From assembly GCA_009363875.1 (NCBI GenBank), contig CM018680.1:62276279-62340278 (forward strand): a stretch of DNA of 64,000 nt, in the 5' to 3' direction. The number at the start of each line of letters is the position of its first letter. Within the stretch, counting starts at the first letter, position 1. Of the stretch, positions 11,060 through 24,674 are shown one piece after another. The DNA is from Mikania micrantha. Taxonomy: Eukaryota > Streptophyta > Magnoliopsida > Asterales > Asteraceae. The notes beneath the pieces were generated by a model. The model was not told where the DNA came from. It did no database searches and saw nothing but the letters and a program-made list of their open reading frames with translations. Both the position numbers and the translations under genes were made by a program.

Positions 11060-12290
11060 ATGCCGCCTAGAAGACAACTGACTCCGATACCTACTACACA
11101 GACTTCTGCACCTCACTCATCGACACCATCACCACCAGATTCACCACCGCCACCTCCTCTAAACCCTCCTCCGAACCCGAATGCGGGTTCAGTTATTGAT
11201 CCTGCCACTATCGCTTTGGTGACACTTCTGAGCACCCAACTGACGAGTCAACTGAAAGATGTCATCCCAGAGATGATAAACCGAATTCAGGGACATGGCA
11301 ACAATTCTGGCCATACTTCAGACTGCTCCTGCAAATACTTTGTAGGATGCAAGCCACCAAGCTTTACTGGTGTGGAAGGAGCCGTTGGACTGATCCAATG
11401 GCTGGAGAAAATGGAGAATACCTTGGACATAAGCAGTTGTCCGGAACACCATAAAGTTCGCTATGTAGCTGGGTCATCTAGTAAGCGAGCTTTGACATGG
11501 TGGAATTCTCAGATCAAAGCCCGAGGAAGGGATGAAGCAATGGCAATGCCTTGGGCAGAGTTCAAACTTCTTCTGAGGAACGAATTCTGTCCGAAACATG
11601 AACCAGAAACTAGAAGTTGAGCTCTCTAACCATGTAATGAAGGGAGCTGATCACATGATTTTCACCACCCGCTATCACGAACTTGTAGCTTTGGTGCCAG
11701 GGATGGTGCCTACACTGGAGAAGCTGATTGATAGATATATAGTTGGATTACCCTCCTACATACAGAGTATTGTGTTGGCTGCAAATCCTGCTTCTTTGGA
11801 GTCAGCCATTGCTCTTTCAGCTAAACTTACAGGTGTGATGGTAAAGTCAGGAGTCCTGAAAGATGACACAGGGAAAGCTAAGGAAGCAACAACAAGGAAG
11901 CCTAAGTATCACCAAAAGAAGAAGCAAAAGGTCATTAAGAACTATGCGGCGGTTACTCCTCTGAGGAAAGCTCCTGCAGCATCTGTCAACCCTGCACTCA
12001 AGAACTATTCAGGAGTGCATCCTTAGTGCACACATTGCAAGTATCATCATCATCCTACTGCACAATGTAGGAAGTGCACTAACTGTGGTCGATTTGGCCA
12101 CTGGGTTGCAAACTGCCGCTTTGCTACAATGCAAGCTACCAACACTGCTGCCAGAGCACTACCTCCACCACCACCACCAGGCAACAGCAACAACAACAAC
12201 AACAACAGGGGATGCTACAACTGTGGGGAAATGGGTCATTTATCCCGAGACTGTCCAAAGAGAGTGCAACAAGCAGCACAAGCACCTCGA
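11060..12290 (+). pseudogene. Ty3/gypsy gag, copy 1, decayed
   Basis: Capsid/nucleocapsid protein of the chromovirus. The start MPPRRQLTPI is chosen because the 18 codons before it are leader-like. A proline-rich N-terminus is followed by the gag core (PPSFTGVEGA, WLEKMENTL, LTWWNSQIKARG, FKLLLRNEFCP, 11350-11600) and two CCHC zinc knuckles (CTNCGRFGHWVANC near 12076, CYNCGEMGHLSRDC near 12213). Damage: a frameshift near 11600, shared with copy 2, and a private TAG at 12024-12026 where copy 2 has CAG. A run of AAC codons before the second knuckle has one more unit than in copy 2. Confidence 0.9.
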
Positions 12291-14096
12291 GGACGAGCTT
12301 TTGTTATTGGAGCCAATGCTGCACGCCAAGACCCTAATGTGGTCACTGGTACATTTCTTTTACATGACTCTTATGCATCTATACTGTTTGACACTGGTGC
12401 AGACCAGAGTTTTATTTCATATGATTTTGCACGACAACTTAGTCTTACTGAGGAAACTTTAGACTCCCCTTACATTATCGAAGTAGCGAATGGGAAACAA
12501 ATTACAGTTAGCACTATACTTAGTAACTGCCCACTTACACTCACAGATCACACATTTACCATCAACTTGTTACCGATGGAGTTGAGCAGTTTCGACATCA
12601 TCGTGGGGATGGACTGGCTATCACTCAATAAAGTTGAAGTCATGTGTTCCGAGAAGCTACTTAGGATTCCAGTGGCGAATGATCGGGTATTGGAAGTTCG
12701 TGGGGATCAAGCAAAGCGAAGCGTAACGATCATATCTTGCATAAAAGCGTGTAAGTGTCTACAAAAGAAATGCATAGCTTTCTTGGCTCAAGTGGTGGAG
12801 AAAGAAAAAGACAAGAAAACGATATAAGACGTGCCGATAGTAAAGGAATACCCTGAAGTGTTTCCTGAAGATCTACCTGGTTTGCCACCTGTGCGACCGG
12901 TAGAGTTTCGTATTAATCTGATTCCTGGAGCAACACCTGTTGCTAAATCTCCTTACATGTTAGCACCGTCGGAGATGCAGGAATTATCTAACCAACTACA
13001 GGAGCTACTTGACAAAGGTTTCATCCGACCGAACTACTCACCTTGGGGAGCTCCGGTTTTGTTTGTGAAAAAGAAGGATGGATCCTTTCGTATGTGCATA
13101 GACTACAGGGAGTTAAACAAACTAACCATCAAGAATCGGTATCCACTACCGAGGATTGATGATTTGTTTGATCAATTGCAAGGAGCTCAGTACTTCTCGA
13201 AGATCGATCTGCGGTCCGGATACCACCAGCTCAAAGTACAAGATGAAGACATACCCAAGACGGCGTTTCGTACCAGATACGGGCATTACGAGTTTATGGT
13301 GATGCCTTTTGGGCTGACGAATGCACCTGCGGTTTTCATGAATCTCATGAACCAAGTGTGTAAGCCGTACTTAGATCAATTTGTTATTGTTTTCATTGAT
13401 GACATATTGATCTATTCTAAAAGCAAAGCAGAACATGAGCAACATCTTAGAACGATCTTGGAATTGTTAAAGGAAGAGAAGCTCTATGCCAAATTCTCTA
13501 AATGTGAATTTTGGTTAAAGGAGGTTCAATTCCTGGGTCACGTAGTTAACAGTGAGGGAATTCATGTTGATCCTGCCAATATCGAAGCAATAAAGGATTG
13601 GGACACTCCGAAGACACCGACGGAGATACGTTTTTTTCTAGGCTTAGCAGGTTATTACAGAAGGTTCATCTCGAACTTTTCTAAGATAGCCCTGCCACTT
13701 ACAAAGCTAACACAGAAAAGCGAGCCGTTTGTTTGGGAGCAAAAGCAAGAAGAAGCCTTTCAGACTTTGAAGCAAAATCTATGTGATGCTCCGATCTTAT
13801 CTCACCTAGACGGTTGTGATGACTTTGTAGTGTACTGTGATACATCCCATCAGGGACTTGGCTGTGTGTTGATGCAGCGAGACAAAGTTATTGCGTATGC
13901 CTCAAGACAACTGAAGATTCATGAGAAGAATTACACTACTCATGATCTGGAACTGGGAGCTGTGATATTTGCTTTAAAGATCTGGAGACATTACTTATAT
14001 GGCACCAAGTGTACCATATTTACTGATCACAAAAGTCTGCAACACATATTTGATCAGAAGGAACTCAACATGCGACAGTGACGTTGGGTTGAGCTT
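12291..14096 (+). pseudogene. Ty3/gypsy pol, copy 1: protease, reverse transcriptase, RNase H
   Basis: The aspartic protease site LFDTGADQSFIS lies near 12387. Reverse transcriptase follows (PVLFVKKKDGSFRMCIDYREL near 13050; FIDDILIYS near 13393, where FIDD is the catalytic box) and then RNase H (YCDTSHQGLGCVL near 13834). Damage: TAA at 12825-12827, private to this copy (copy 2 has CAA), and TGA at 14079-14081 just after the RNase H core, shared with copy 2. Both are C-to-T transitions. Confidence 0.92.
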
Positions 14097-15631
14097 TTGA
14101 ACGATTACGACTGTGTAATCAAGTATCATCCGGGCAAGGCAAACGTTGTAGCTGATGCCTTGAGTAGGAAAGAACGGGTCAAACCCTTGCGCGTCAGAGT
14201 AATGGGAATGACTGTGCAGACAAGCTTACACGATAACATTATGCAAGCACAACAAGAGGTTGTTGAACGTGAGAACCTGAAGAAAGAACTTGATTGCGGA
14301 GTGAAGAAACATTTGGAAACAAAGCCCGATGGAATCATCTACTACAAGGATCGTGTGTGGATTCCTGCAGTGAATGAATTGAGGAAACTTATTTTTGATG
14401 AAGCACACAAGACCAAGTACTCTGTGCATCCCGACACTGATAAAATGTACCAAGAATTACGCGCGTATTATTGGTGGCCGGGTATGAAGAAAGACATAGC
14501 TGAGTATGTTGGTCGATGTCTCACTTGTGCTAAAGTGAAGGCGGAACACCAGAAACCGTCAGGTTTACTGGAACAGCCTGAAATTTCACTTTGGAAGTGG
14601 AAACAGATAGCTATGGACTTTGTTACTAAGCTACCCCGCACTTCCAGTGGACATGACACTATTTGGGTTATCGTTGATCGATTAACCAAATCTGCTCACT
14701 TCTTACCGATGCGAGAAACGTACACGATGGATAAACTAGCAAAGCTCTACATCAACGAGATAGTGGTACGCCATGGTGTGCCATTGTCTATCATCTCAGA
14801 TCATGATAGCAGATTCACATCCAGGTTCTGGAAATCATTACAGAAATCTATGGGGACGCAATTAAACTTGAGTACATCTTATCATCCACAAACGGATGGT
14901 CAAAGCGAACGTACTATACAGACCCTGGAGGACATGTTAAGGACTTATGTTCTAGACTTTGGTGGTAATTAGGACTCTCATTTGCCACTGATCGAATTCT
15001 TCTACAATAATAGTTATCATAGTAGCATCGGATGTGCACCGTTCGAGGCTCTCTATGGTCGCAAGTGTCGATCGCCGATTTGTTGGTCTGAAGTGGGAGA
15101 TAATCGTATCACCTGGCCAGAACTTATACAAGAAACTACAGACAAAATTGCACAGATACAACAAAGACTACAAGCAACACGAAGCAGACAAAAGAGCTAT
15201 GCCGATAAACGGCCAAGCCGTTGGAATTCCAAGTGGGAGACCGTGTTATGCTAAAGGTATCCCCATGGAAAGGTGTAGTTCGTTTTGCAAAGAAAGGCAA
15301 ACTAACACCACGGTACGTGGGACCGTTCGAAATCATCGAACGTATTAGTCTTGTGGTGTACAGATTAAGCTTACCAGATGAACTTAGTGGTGTACACGAC
15401 GTGTTTCACGTCTCAAACTTCAAGAAATGCCTTGCTGATGAAACTCTTATCATACCAGTTGAAGAAATTCAATTGGATGAACACTTACACTTTGTCGAAG
15501 AACCTTTGGAAATTATGGATCGCAAAGTCAAGAAACTGAGGCGAAGCCGTATTCCGATTGTTAAGGTTCGATGGAACTCAAAGCGCGGACCTAAGTTTAC
15601 TTGCACAGTAACTCACGTACACATTACGTGA
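14097..15631 (+). pseudogene. Ty3/gypsy pol, copy 1: integrase with truncated chromodomain-type C-terminus
   Basis: An HHCC zinc domain (SVHPDTDKMY, CLTCAKVKAEH, about 14420-14550) and the DDE core (MDFVTKLP near 14617, SIISDHDSRF near 14790, TDGQSERTIQTLEDML near 14894) are followed by a GPF/Y module (PRYVGPFEII near 15310) and a region typical of Tekay (LEIMDRKVKKLRRSRIP). The last normal residues are KRGPKFT at about 15598. The frame then runs into LTR sequence and stops at 15631. Damage: TAG at 14970 in place of a Trp, and a frameshift near 15215, both shared with copy 2. Confidence 0.9.
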
Positions 15632-16341
15632 TACTATGTTTATGCTATTGATACATAATGCTTAACACGAAACTATTATGCGATTGTCTGAAACCTGATT
15701 AAAACCTTAGGGTTTAACAGTCAGAAACAAATAAGACAACACAGAATTGAAACACAGATACTTGATTTTATGCTATTATGTGTAAACGTATGTGAGGTTA
15801 AACAAAACAAAACCCAACGGTTGTTGTTACGGAATGCTAAATCGACGAGTTATTCGTATAGGTGACGATCTGTACGAATAATTCTGAGAGTTTAATGTAC
15901 TGAAATAATGACTGAAAAGTAGAAAACAAAAGTTGGAAAGCCAAACCATCGTCGTGTTCGTTCGAATGACGATTCGAACAAATACGCGCGATGGCGACGC
16001 GATCTGACGAAACGAAAACGATACGAATGATAATAAACTTAAGGAAATATAATATTTCATGTTTTACAATTTTGAAACTCATCAGAAATAAATTAAAATG
16101 AAACTATTTTAAATTAAAATACGTACAACCGCGAAAGAATTAACAAAACGTTTAAAAATAATAATTTTCGATAAATAAATTAAGGAATACGACATTTAAA
16201 ATAATTGCTAATAATAATAATCACATTTTAAACATCCTCAAATAAATTATTTTATTTAAATTACAAACACGCGCGTAATAATCCGGAAACGTGACGAAAA
16301 CGCGAACCGAGCAACTGAAACGAACCCGAATACCCTCGGGG

Positions 16342-16349
16342 TATTTAAA
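16342..16349 (+). promoter_or_regulatory. candidate TATA box of LTR 2
   Basis: TATTTAAA in the same context as the LTR 1 box at 5761. Confidence 0.45.
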
Positions 16350-19300
16350 CACCAAATGAAGCCAACCAACTCATTTCTTGCATTCCCACTCTCTCTCTAA
16401 AAAGAATTTCCGTTCATCTCTCTCTCCCTCTAAAAATCTCAACTTCCAAGCATCATAACTCTCTCATTTCTTAGTGGATTTTGGTGTTCTTGGTGTCCAC
16501 GCGAAGATCTCGAGCTCTTCTATCATAAAGTACAACCGATATGTGGATTTACCCAGCCAATTTTGAGGTACAAAGCTTTGAACCACACGAAAATTAGGGT
16601 TTCTTACCCTTGATCATTCTAAAACCCTAAACCGGTTTAGCACTCTCATATATACCTCTTAACACTCTCGAGAGTTAACCTTTGCATAGGATTGATCTTA
16701 GCATAGCACTACAATCATCCTAAGCTCGACGAGGAAGAAGATGTTGTAACAGGTTCGCAAGATGGCTATCGGCCGAACCTCACCTGCGAGATGCGAACCT
16801 TGCGTGGCTGGGATAACCCTAGCCGAAGCTATGGACCAAGGGCTTCAGGGGAGAACGTGGACAACAGCCGAACCAGCGGAGAGCCACAAACCTTCATCCT
16901 TTAGATAAACCTATACCCAGCTGAAGTTCATGCACCAGCCACGAACCTTTCCAAGCAACCCTCGCTTGAACCTGTATGATAGCCGAACCCATGCTCATGC
17001 CACGAACCCTTGGAAGCCGAACCTTGTTGGAACCAGGGATCCACGAACCTTTTGGGTGAAACCCTTAACCACGAACCTATTAACCCCACCGAACCTATGA
17101 GCCTTCGACCTTGGAGACGAACCATAACTCAATCTCGGGCCGAACCTTCGGCGAACCTGGGCATTAGCCGAACCCCTACAGCCACCGAACCTAGTCTCAA
17201 AGAAACATTAAAGGTTCGCTGACCTGTAGTCAACTCGAGCAGTCGACCAAAATCCCAATTCAGACCTAATTTCTTTCAAACAAGGGGCCCATGAAACTTT
17301 CCTAAGGTCCATAAGACATCTTCGGCCCAGGATAGTCACTTCGGCCCAACCCCATTTATTTAGCCCATACCATCGGTTTAGTCATGGAATTTGATCCGGG
17401 CCATGTGAGGACTATGGTCCAACTCTTGCTTCCTCGGCCCAATTAGATGTAGCCCAATGGTTTGGTCCACACATCATGGTTACCTATTGGATTCACTTAG
17501 GAGCCTTTGGCCCAAAGCCCCCTAATTCGGCCCACTTGATTAGAAGTACAATCTAATAGACTCATAACACTTAAAACTTTAAGTTTTACAAGAATAATGT
17601 TATGGTTATTGGTTAACTAAGAAAACATGTATTCAAATTCTTATAAAGTGGGAAGATTGGTAATCTTTAAACTAAAACATGAGTTTTATAGATATGAACT
17701 ATGAGAGTTCAAGATTTTACACCATAATAAGGTTCACATCAAGTCTAATGATAAAACCTAATCGAAAAAGCTAAACTTAATTTGAATGGATAGATCATTA
17801 ACATAAACTGGATCAAACAAACCGGGGCCGAATAAAGATCAAGACTCACAAGTGTTAGCCAACTCTAGGGGTAACACGTACATGCACACAAGTCACTATA
17901 ACATATAATTATAAGCTACAAATATTATGAAATCAATACAGGATCGTGAACATCACAACATGCACAAACAAAGAGCGCGTGCATTCTAGTATTTTTACTT
18001 AGTCAACCACTACAAACACAAGGTAAGTTCATTTGTCCCTTTTCAAACTTATTTGTTTTACTTCAGGACTGAGAATCATGTTAAACATTTTAATAAATTA
18101 TTGAAATGTTATTTTATGCTTTCAAACATAATCATGATACTTATAATAAAGCTTATGCTTGGAAACTATTATTTTTGAGAAGCTATATACTTGATGTTTA
18201 AACTTGATGCTCATGCTACAAACTAGAAGCGTGAAACTATATGATTAGTGCTTATGCTACAAACTAGATGCTTAAACTTGAGGCTTGATGCTTATGCTAC
18301 AAATTAGAAGCTTGAAACTATATGCTTGATGCTTATGCTAGAAACTAAATGCTTAAACTTGAGGCTTGATGCTTATGCTACAAACTAGAAACTTAAAGCT
18401 ATACGATTGATGCTTATGCTACAAACTAGAAGCTTAAACTATATACTTGAAGCTTATGTTATGAACGTCATGCTCAGACTATATGCGAATGCTTGAATCT
18501 ATGTGCTTGAAACTATGATTGTGTGCGAAATGCTAAGCTTGTATCTAATCATGGGCTACGTAATTGCTAAACTTCTGCTATAACAGGGCTTGTACCCATG
18601 CATTGAGATACGTGAAAGCTAAAATATGACGATGCTAAGGTGTTATCTATATAAGAGACACGTAATTGCTAAACTTCTGCTAGAACAGGGCTTGTGTTTG
18701 CTTATATGAGATATGTAAATGCTAAACTATTTGTGTATGCATGGCTTGTGTCTATGTATGAGATATGTAATTGCTAAACTTCTGCTAGAACAGGGCTTGT
18801 ATCTTGTATAGGAGACACGTAATTGCTAGACTATTGGGATACTAAGCTTAACTAATTCATGAGATACGTAATTGCTAAACTTCTACTAGAGCAGGGCTTG
18901 TATCTAGCTGTGGGCTACGTAATTGCTAAACTTCTGCTAGAGCAGGGCTTGTTCCCACGCATGAGATTAGTGAAAGATGAACTATGATGTGTGAAAACTA
19001 TGATGCTTGTTAAACTTACATTGAAGCTAATACATATGAATGCTATAGACTTATAAACTTTGAAACAGTATACTAAAGCTATGATGAAGACGGGTTGAAT
19101 GGTAGGTAAAATGCTTAGTTATTATTAACAACAATGTCATATACGGATTAGTATGTGGTGGGACGGCGTCTGGGCGGGTTGTAGGCTCGAGTCAGGGGTA
19201 TGCCCTATATATAAGCATACCGATCAGGATATTACATGTGGAGTTAATGAGGTTAAGGTTTTACCGAAAGAGGTTTGCTAAAGCTATTTTTAAACTTATA

Positions 19301-19607
19301 AACTTTATGAACTCACCAACCTTTGTGTTGACTTTGTTTTCTTACATGCTTGCTCAGGTGATGAACAGGTTTAAGCTAAGGCTTTTGTAATGCATACTAG
19401 GCTGCCCAAATAGAGGACCTAGTTGATTTTGGAAGCACATATTTTGTTATTCTTACGAATCACTTTTGAATGTCTTGTACAGTTACAAGATAGAAAACAC
19501 TTGATTCTTTTGATAGGTTTACCGAGTTAAATTACTGAACATTAATATTGTAATCTAACTTTGTAATCCTAGTTTAATGCTTGATTGTGCTTTAGTTATT
19601 CTTAACA

Positions 19608-20733
19608 TTGATGCTGAGGTTGAAGATGAAGGTGAAGAGTCTACTTATACAGAGTCTGAGTTTGAGACAGTTCAGATTGGAAATTGTATGATCAGGAGGT
19701 TGAAGAAGAAATTTGCTAAACAGACTGAAGAGGCTCGAGAAGAGGCAGATGATCCTAGTTTTATTGCTGAAGAGCCTGAGTCATCAAAGCCTAAGAAAAG
19801 AAATAGGATGGCTAAAGGTCCAACAAAGAATAAGGCTAAAGCTCATAAGGTCATTGTATCTTCATCTGCTGTTACTTCTACAGTTTCTTCTTCTCCATTT
19901 GTTTCTGTTGTTACATCTACTCCAGTTTCTGCTACGGTTCATATTTCTACACCAGCTTCAGTTATACAAATTCCAGAGTTTGTGAATGTAACTACTTTTG
20001 CTCCTTCTTTCATGGATGCTACTACAGTGACAACATCATTTCTAGAAACTTCATTTCATCCGGCTTCTACTTCCAGAGAAGATACTTTATTTGGAAATTT
20101 AGAGGATTTGGATCTGAATTTCACTGTGGATTAAGATGATTCTGAGCTTAGCAGAAGAATTTCTATGTTGTCGAAAGAGTTTGATCTATACAAGATGGAA
20201 AAAGAGAAAGTCAAAGCTGATCAACCATCTTCGTCACGAACCAGTGAGTTAGATGAGATGAGAATTTAGATTGCTCAGCTTATGAAGTGGAGAGAAGATG
20301 TGACTGAAAAGAAGGTGTTGAATGAAAGAATTGCTTCGTTGGAGTCTATGATTGATATTCAGAATGTTGATATTGCTGAACTACAGAATGAGAATAGAGA
20401 TTTGAGGCAGAAGATTGATGAAATGAAAGTCAAAGATTCTTAGGCTGAAGCTTTTGATGCTGAGAAAGTGTTTGTTAATATGGAGGAAGAGGAAGAAGAA
20501 GATGAGAAGGTGGATTTTGGTGATTCTGATGTTGATGAACATCCAAGCTTAAATACTAATGGTGATGATGAAGAGAATGATGGTGATATAGGTGGTGTTA
20601 GTGGTTCTGGTGGGCTGAATTCTATGACTGGAGCTATTGTTGTCTATGATTCGTCAAAGATTACTTTGGATGCTACTCCTGTTACAGCTGTGTCTTCTGG
20701 TAGTGGTTCTGGTGGGCTGAATTCTATGACTGG
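19608..20733 (+). pseudogene. captured copia aORF fragment inside LTR 2
   Basis: Near-identical counterpart of 9027-10152, with the same three nonsense codons and both junctions identical. It shows that the capture predates the duplication of the 10.58-kb unit. Confidence 0.85.
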
Positions 20734-21472
20734 AACTATGATGTGTGAAAACTATGATGCTTGTTAAACTTACATTGAAGCTAATACATATGAATGCTAT
20801 AGACTTGTAAACTTTGAAACATTAAACTAAAGCTATGATGAAGACGGGTTGAATGGTAGGTAAAATGCTTAGTTATTATTAACAACAGTGTCATATGCGG
20901 ATTAGTATGTGGTGGGACGGCGTCTGGGCGGGTTGTAAGCTCGACTCAGGGGTATGCCCTATATATAAGCATACCGATCAGGATATTACATGTGAAGTTA
21001 ATGCGGTTAAGGTTATACCGAAAGAGGTTTGCTAAAGCTATTTTTAAACTCATAAACTTTATGAACTCACCAACCTTTGTGTTGACTTTGTTTTCTTACA
21101 TGCTTGCTCAGGTGATGAACAGGTTTAAGCTAAGGCTTTTGGATTGCATACTAGGCTGCCCAGATAGAGGACCTAGTTGATTTTGGAAGCACATATTTGG
21201 TTATTCTTACGAATCACTTTTGAATGTCTTGTACAGTTACAAGACAGAAAACACTTGATTCTTTTGATAGGTTACCGAGTTAAATTACTGAACATTGATA
21301 GTGTAATTTAACTTTGTAATCCTAGTTTAATGCTTGATTGTGCTTTAGTTATTCTTAACATTGATGCTATGTAAACAATCTGATCATCACGATTATCACT
21401 CACGATATCGCGCCCCGAGAACATTCCGCCCGGCGGGGAAGTCGATCCGTCCCGCAGGCTCGGGGTGTGACA

Positions 21473-21493
21473 GATTGGTATTAGAGCTAAAGG
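21473..21493 (+). other. primer binding site of internal copy 2
   Basis: Same Met-tRNA-like sequence as at 10892, directly after the LTR 2 end. Confidence 0.7.
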
Positions 21494-21640
21494 TTATAGA
21501 GAATAATAGGTCATTTACTTTAACGGTTTGGCCTAGACTATAACTTAGGGACCCTCATGTACAGAGCATAAGACTTAAGTTGCATTGTGTCTTCTGCACT
21601 CGATCACTGCACTATCCAAATTCTTTTGGTTATGATCATA

Positions 21641-22201
21641 ATGCCGCCTAGAAGACAACTGACTCCGATACCTACTACACAGACTTCTGCACCTCACTCA
21701 TCGACACCATCACCACCAGATTCACCACCGCCACCTCCTCTAAACCCTCCTCCGAACCCGAATGCGGGTTCAGTTATTGATCCTGCCACTATCGCTTTGG
21801 TGACACTTCTGAGCACCCAACTGACGAGTCAACTGAAAGATGTCATCCCAGAGATGATAAACCGAATTCAGGGACATGGCAACAATTCTGGCCATACTTC
21901 AGACTGCTCCTGCAAATACTTTGTAGGATGCAAGCCACCAAGCTTTACTGGTGTGGAAGGAGCCGTTGGACTGATCCAATGGCTGGAGAAAATGGAGAAT
22001 ACCTTGGACATAAGCAGTTGTCCGGAACACCATAAAGTTCGCTATGTAGCTGGGTCATCTAGTAAGCGAGCTTTGACATGGTGGAATTCTCAGATCAAAG
22101 CCCGAGGAAGGGATGAAGCAATGGCAATGCCTTGGGCAGAGTTCAAACTTCTTCTGAGGAACGAATTCTGTCCGAAACATGAACCAGAAACTAGAAGTTG
22201 A
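21641..22201 (+). pseudogene. Ty3/gypsy gag, copy 2, N-terminal part
   Basis: It begins MPPRRQLTPI as in copy 1 and contains the proline-rich head and gag core up to FCPKHE. It ends at a premature TGA (22199) caused by the frameshift near 22180 shared with copy 1. The following frame opens at 22179, overlapping by about 20 bases. Confidence 0.9.
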
Positions 22202-24659
22202 GCTCTCTAACCATGTAATGAAGGGAGCTGATCACATGATTTTCACCACCCGCTATCACGAACTTGTAGCTTTGGTGCCAGGGATGGTGCCTACACTGGA
22301 GAAGCTGATTGATAGATATATAGTTGGATTACCCTCCTACATACAGAGTATTGTGTTGGCTGCAAATCCTGCTTCTTTGGAGTCAGCCATTGCTCTTTCA
22401 GCTAAACTTACAGGTGTGATGGTAAAGTCAGGAGTCCTGAAAGATGACACAGGGAAAGCTAAGGAAGCAACAACAAGGAAGCCTAAGTATCACCAAAAGA
22501 AGAAGCAAAAGGTCATTAAGAACTATGCGGCGGTTACTCCTCTGAGGAAAGCTCCTGCAGCATCTGTCAACCCTGCACTCAAGAACTATTCGGGAGTGCA
22601 TCCTCAGTGCACACATTGCAAGTATCATCATCATCCTACTGCACAATGTAGGAAGTGCACTAACTGTGGTCGATTTGGCCACTGGGTTGCAAACTGCCGC
22701 TTTGCTACAATGCAAGCTACCAACACTGCTGCCAGAGCACTACCTCCACCACCACCACCAGGCAACAGCAACAACAACAACAACAGGGGATGCTACAACT
22801 GTGGGGAAATGGGTCATTTATCCCGAGACTGTCCAAAGAGAGTGCAACAAGCAGCACAAGCACCTCGAGGACGAGCTTTTGTTATTGGAGCCAATGCTGC
22901 ACGCCAAGACCCTAATGTGGTCACTGGTACATTTCTTTTACATGACTCTTATGCATCTATACTGTTTGACACTGGTGCAGACCAGAGTTTTATTTCATAT
23001 GATTTTGCACGACAACTTAGTCTTACTGAGGAAACTTTAGACTCCCCTTACATTATCGAAGTAGCGAATGGGAAACAAATTACAGTTAGCACTATACTTA
23101 GTAACTGCCCACTTACACTCACAGATCACACATTTACCATCAACTTGTTACCGATGGAGTTGAGCAGTTTCGACATCATCGTGGGGATGGACTGGCTATC
23201 ACTCAATAAAGTTGAAGTCATGTGTTCCGAGAAGCTACTTAGGATTCCAGTGGCGAATGATCGGGTATTGGAAGTTCGTGGGGATCAAGCAAAGCGAAGC
23301 GTAACGATCATATCTTGCATAAAAGCGTGTAAGTGTCTACAAAAGAAATGCATAGCTTTCTTGGCTCAAGTGGTGGAGAAAGAAAAAGACAAGAAAACGA
23401 TACAAGACGTGCCGATAGTAAAGGAATACCCTGAAGTGTTTCCTGAAGATCTACCTGGTTTGCCACCTGTGCGACCGGTAGAGTTTCGTATTAATCTGAT
23501 TCCTGGAGCAACACCTGTTGCTAAATCTCCTTACATGTTAGCACCGTCGGAGATGCAGGAATTATCTAACCAACTACAGGAGCTACTTGACAAAGGTTTC
23601 ATCCGACCGAACTACTCACCTTGGGGAGCTCCGGTTTTGTTTGTGAAAAAGAAGGATGGATCCTTTCGTATGTGCATAGACTACAGGGAGTTAAACAAAC
23701 TAACCATCAAGAATCGGTATCCACTACCGAGGATTGATGATTTGTTTGATCAATTGCAAGGAGCTCAGTACTTCTCGAAGATCGATCTGCGGTCCGGATA
23801 CCACCAGCTCAAAGTACAAGATGAAGACATACCCAAGACGGCGTTTCGTACCAGATACGGGCATTACGAGTTTATGGTGATGCCTTTTGGGCTGACGAAT
23901 GCACCTGCGGTTTTCATGAATCTCATGAACCAAGTGTGTAAGCCGTACTTAGATCAATTTGTTATTGTTTTCATTGATGACATATTGATCTATTCTAAAA
24001 GCAAAGCAGAACATGAGCAACATCTTAGAACGATCTTGGAATTGTTAAAGGAAGAGAAGCTCTATGCCAAATTCTCTAAATGTGAATTTTGGTTAAAGGA
24101 GGTTCAATTCCTGGGTCACGTAGTTAACAGTGAGGGAATTCATGTTGATCCTGCCAATATCGAAGCAATAAAGGATTGGGACACTCCGAAGACACCGACG
24201 GAGATACGTTTTTTTCTAGGCTTAGCAGGTTATTACAGAAGGTTCATCTCGAACTTTTCTAAGATAGCCCTGCCACTTACAAAGCTAACACAGAAAAGCG
24301 AGCCGTTTGTTTGGGAGCAAAAGCAAGAAGAAGCCTTTCAGACTTTGAAGCAAAATCTATGTGATGCTCCGATCTTATCTCACCTAGACGGTTGTGATGA
24401 CTTTGTAGTGTACTGTGATACATCCCATCAGGGACTCGGCTGTGTGTTGATGCAGCGAGACAAAGTTATTGCGTATGCCTCAAGACAACTGAAGATTCAT
24501 GAGAAGAATTACACTACTCATGATCTGGAACTGGGAGCTGTGATATTTGCTTTAAAGATCTGGAGACATTACTTATATGGCACCAAGTGTACCATATTTA
24601 CTGATCACAAAAGTCTGCAACACATATTTGATCAGAAGGAACTCAACATGCGACAGTGA
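22179..24659 (+). pseudogene. Ty3/gypsy copy 2: gag C-terminus, zinc knuckles, protease, RT, RNase H in one open frame
   Basis: An 826-codon open stretch covers the gag C-terminus, both CCHC knuckles (near 22657 and 22791), protease (LFDTGADQSFIS near 22965), reverse transcriptase (FIDDILIYS near 23971) and RNase H (YCDTSHQGLGCVL near 24412). It lacks the two nonsense codons found at the matching sites of copy 1, so it is closer to the ancestral state. It ends at TGA 24657-24659 after NMRQ, the same stop as in copy 1. As part of a polyprotein it is broken at both ends by shared lesions, so I call it a pseudogene despite the long frame. Confidence 0.9.
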
Positions 24660-24674
24660 CGTTGGGTTGAGCTT

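Larger units (their letters stand above)
15599..21472 (+). repeat. Tekay-like LTR 2 (lacks its first 48 bp)
   Basis: It is homologous to LTR 1 from 5021 onward with only scattered differences and has the same captured aORF fragment (19608-20733) and internal duplication. Its left end is fused to pol at ACTTG, a 5-bp sequence expected in both partners, so the pol 3' end, the polypurine tract and 48 bp of LTR are missing. It ends GGGGTGTGACA and is followed by a primer binding site. Confidence 0.87.
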
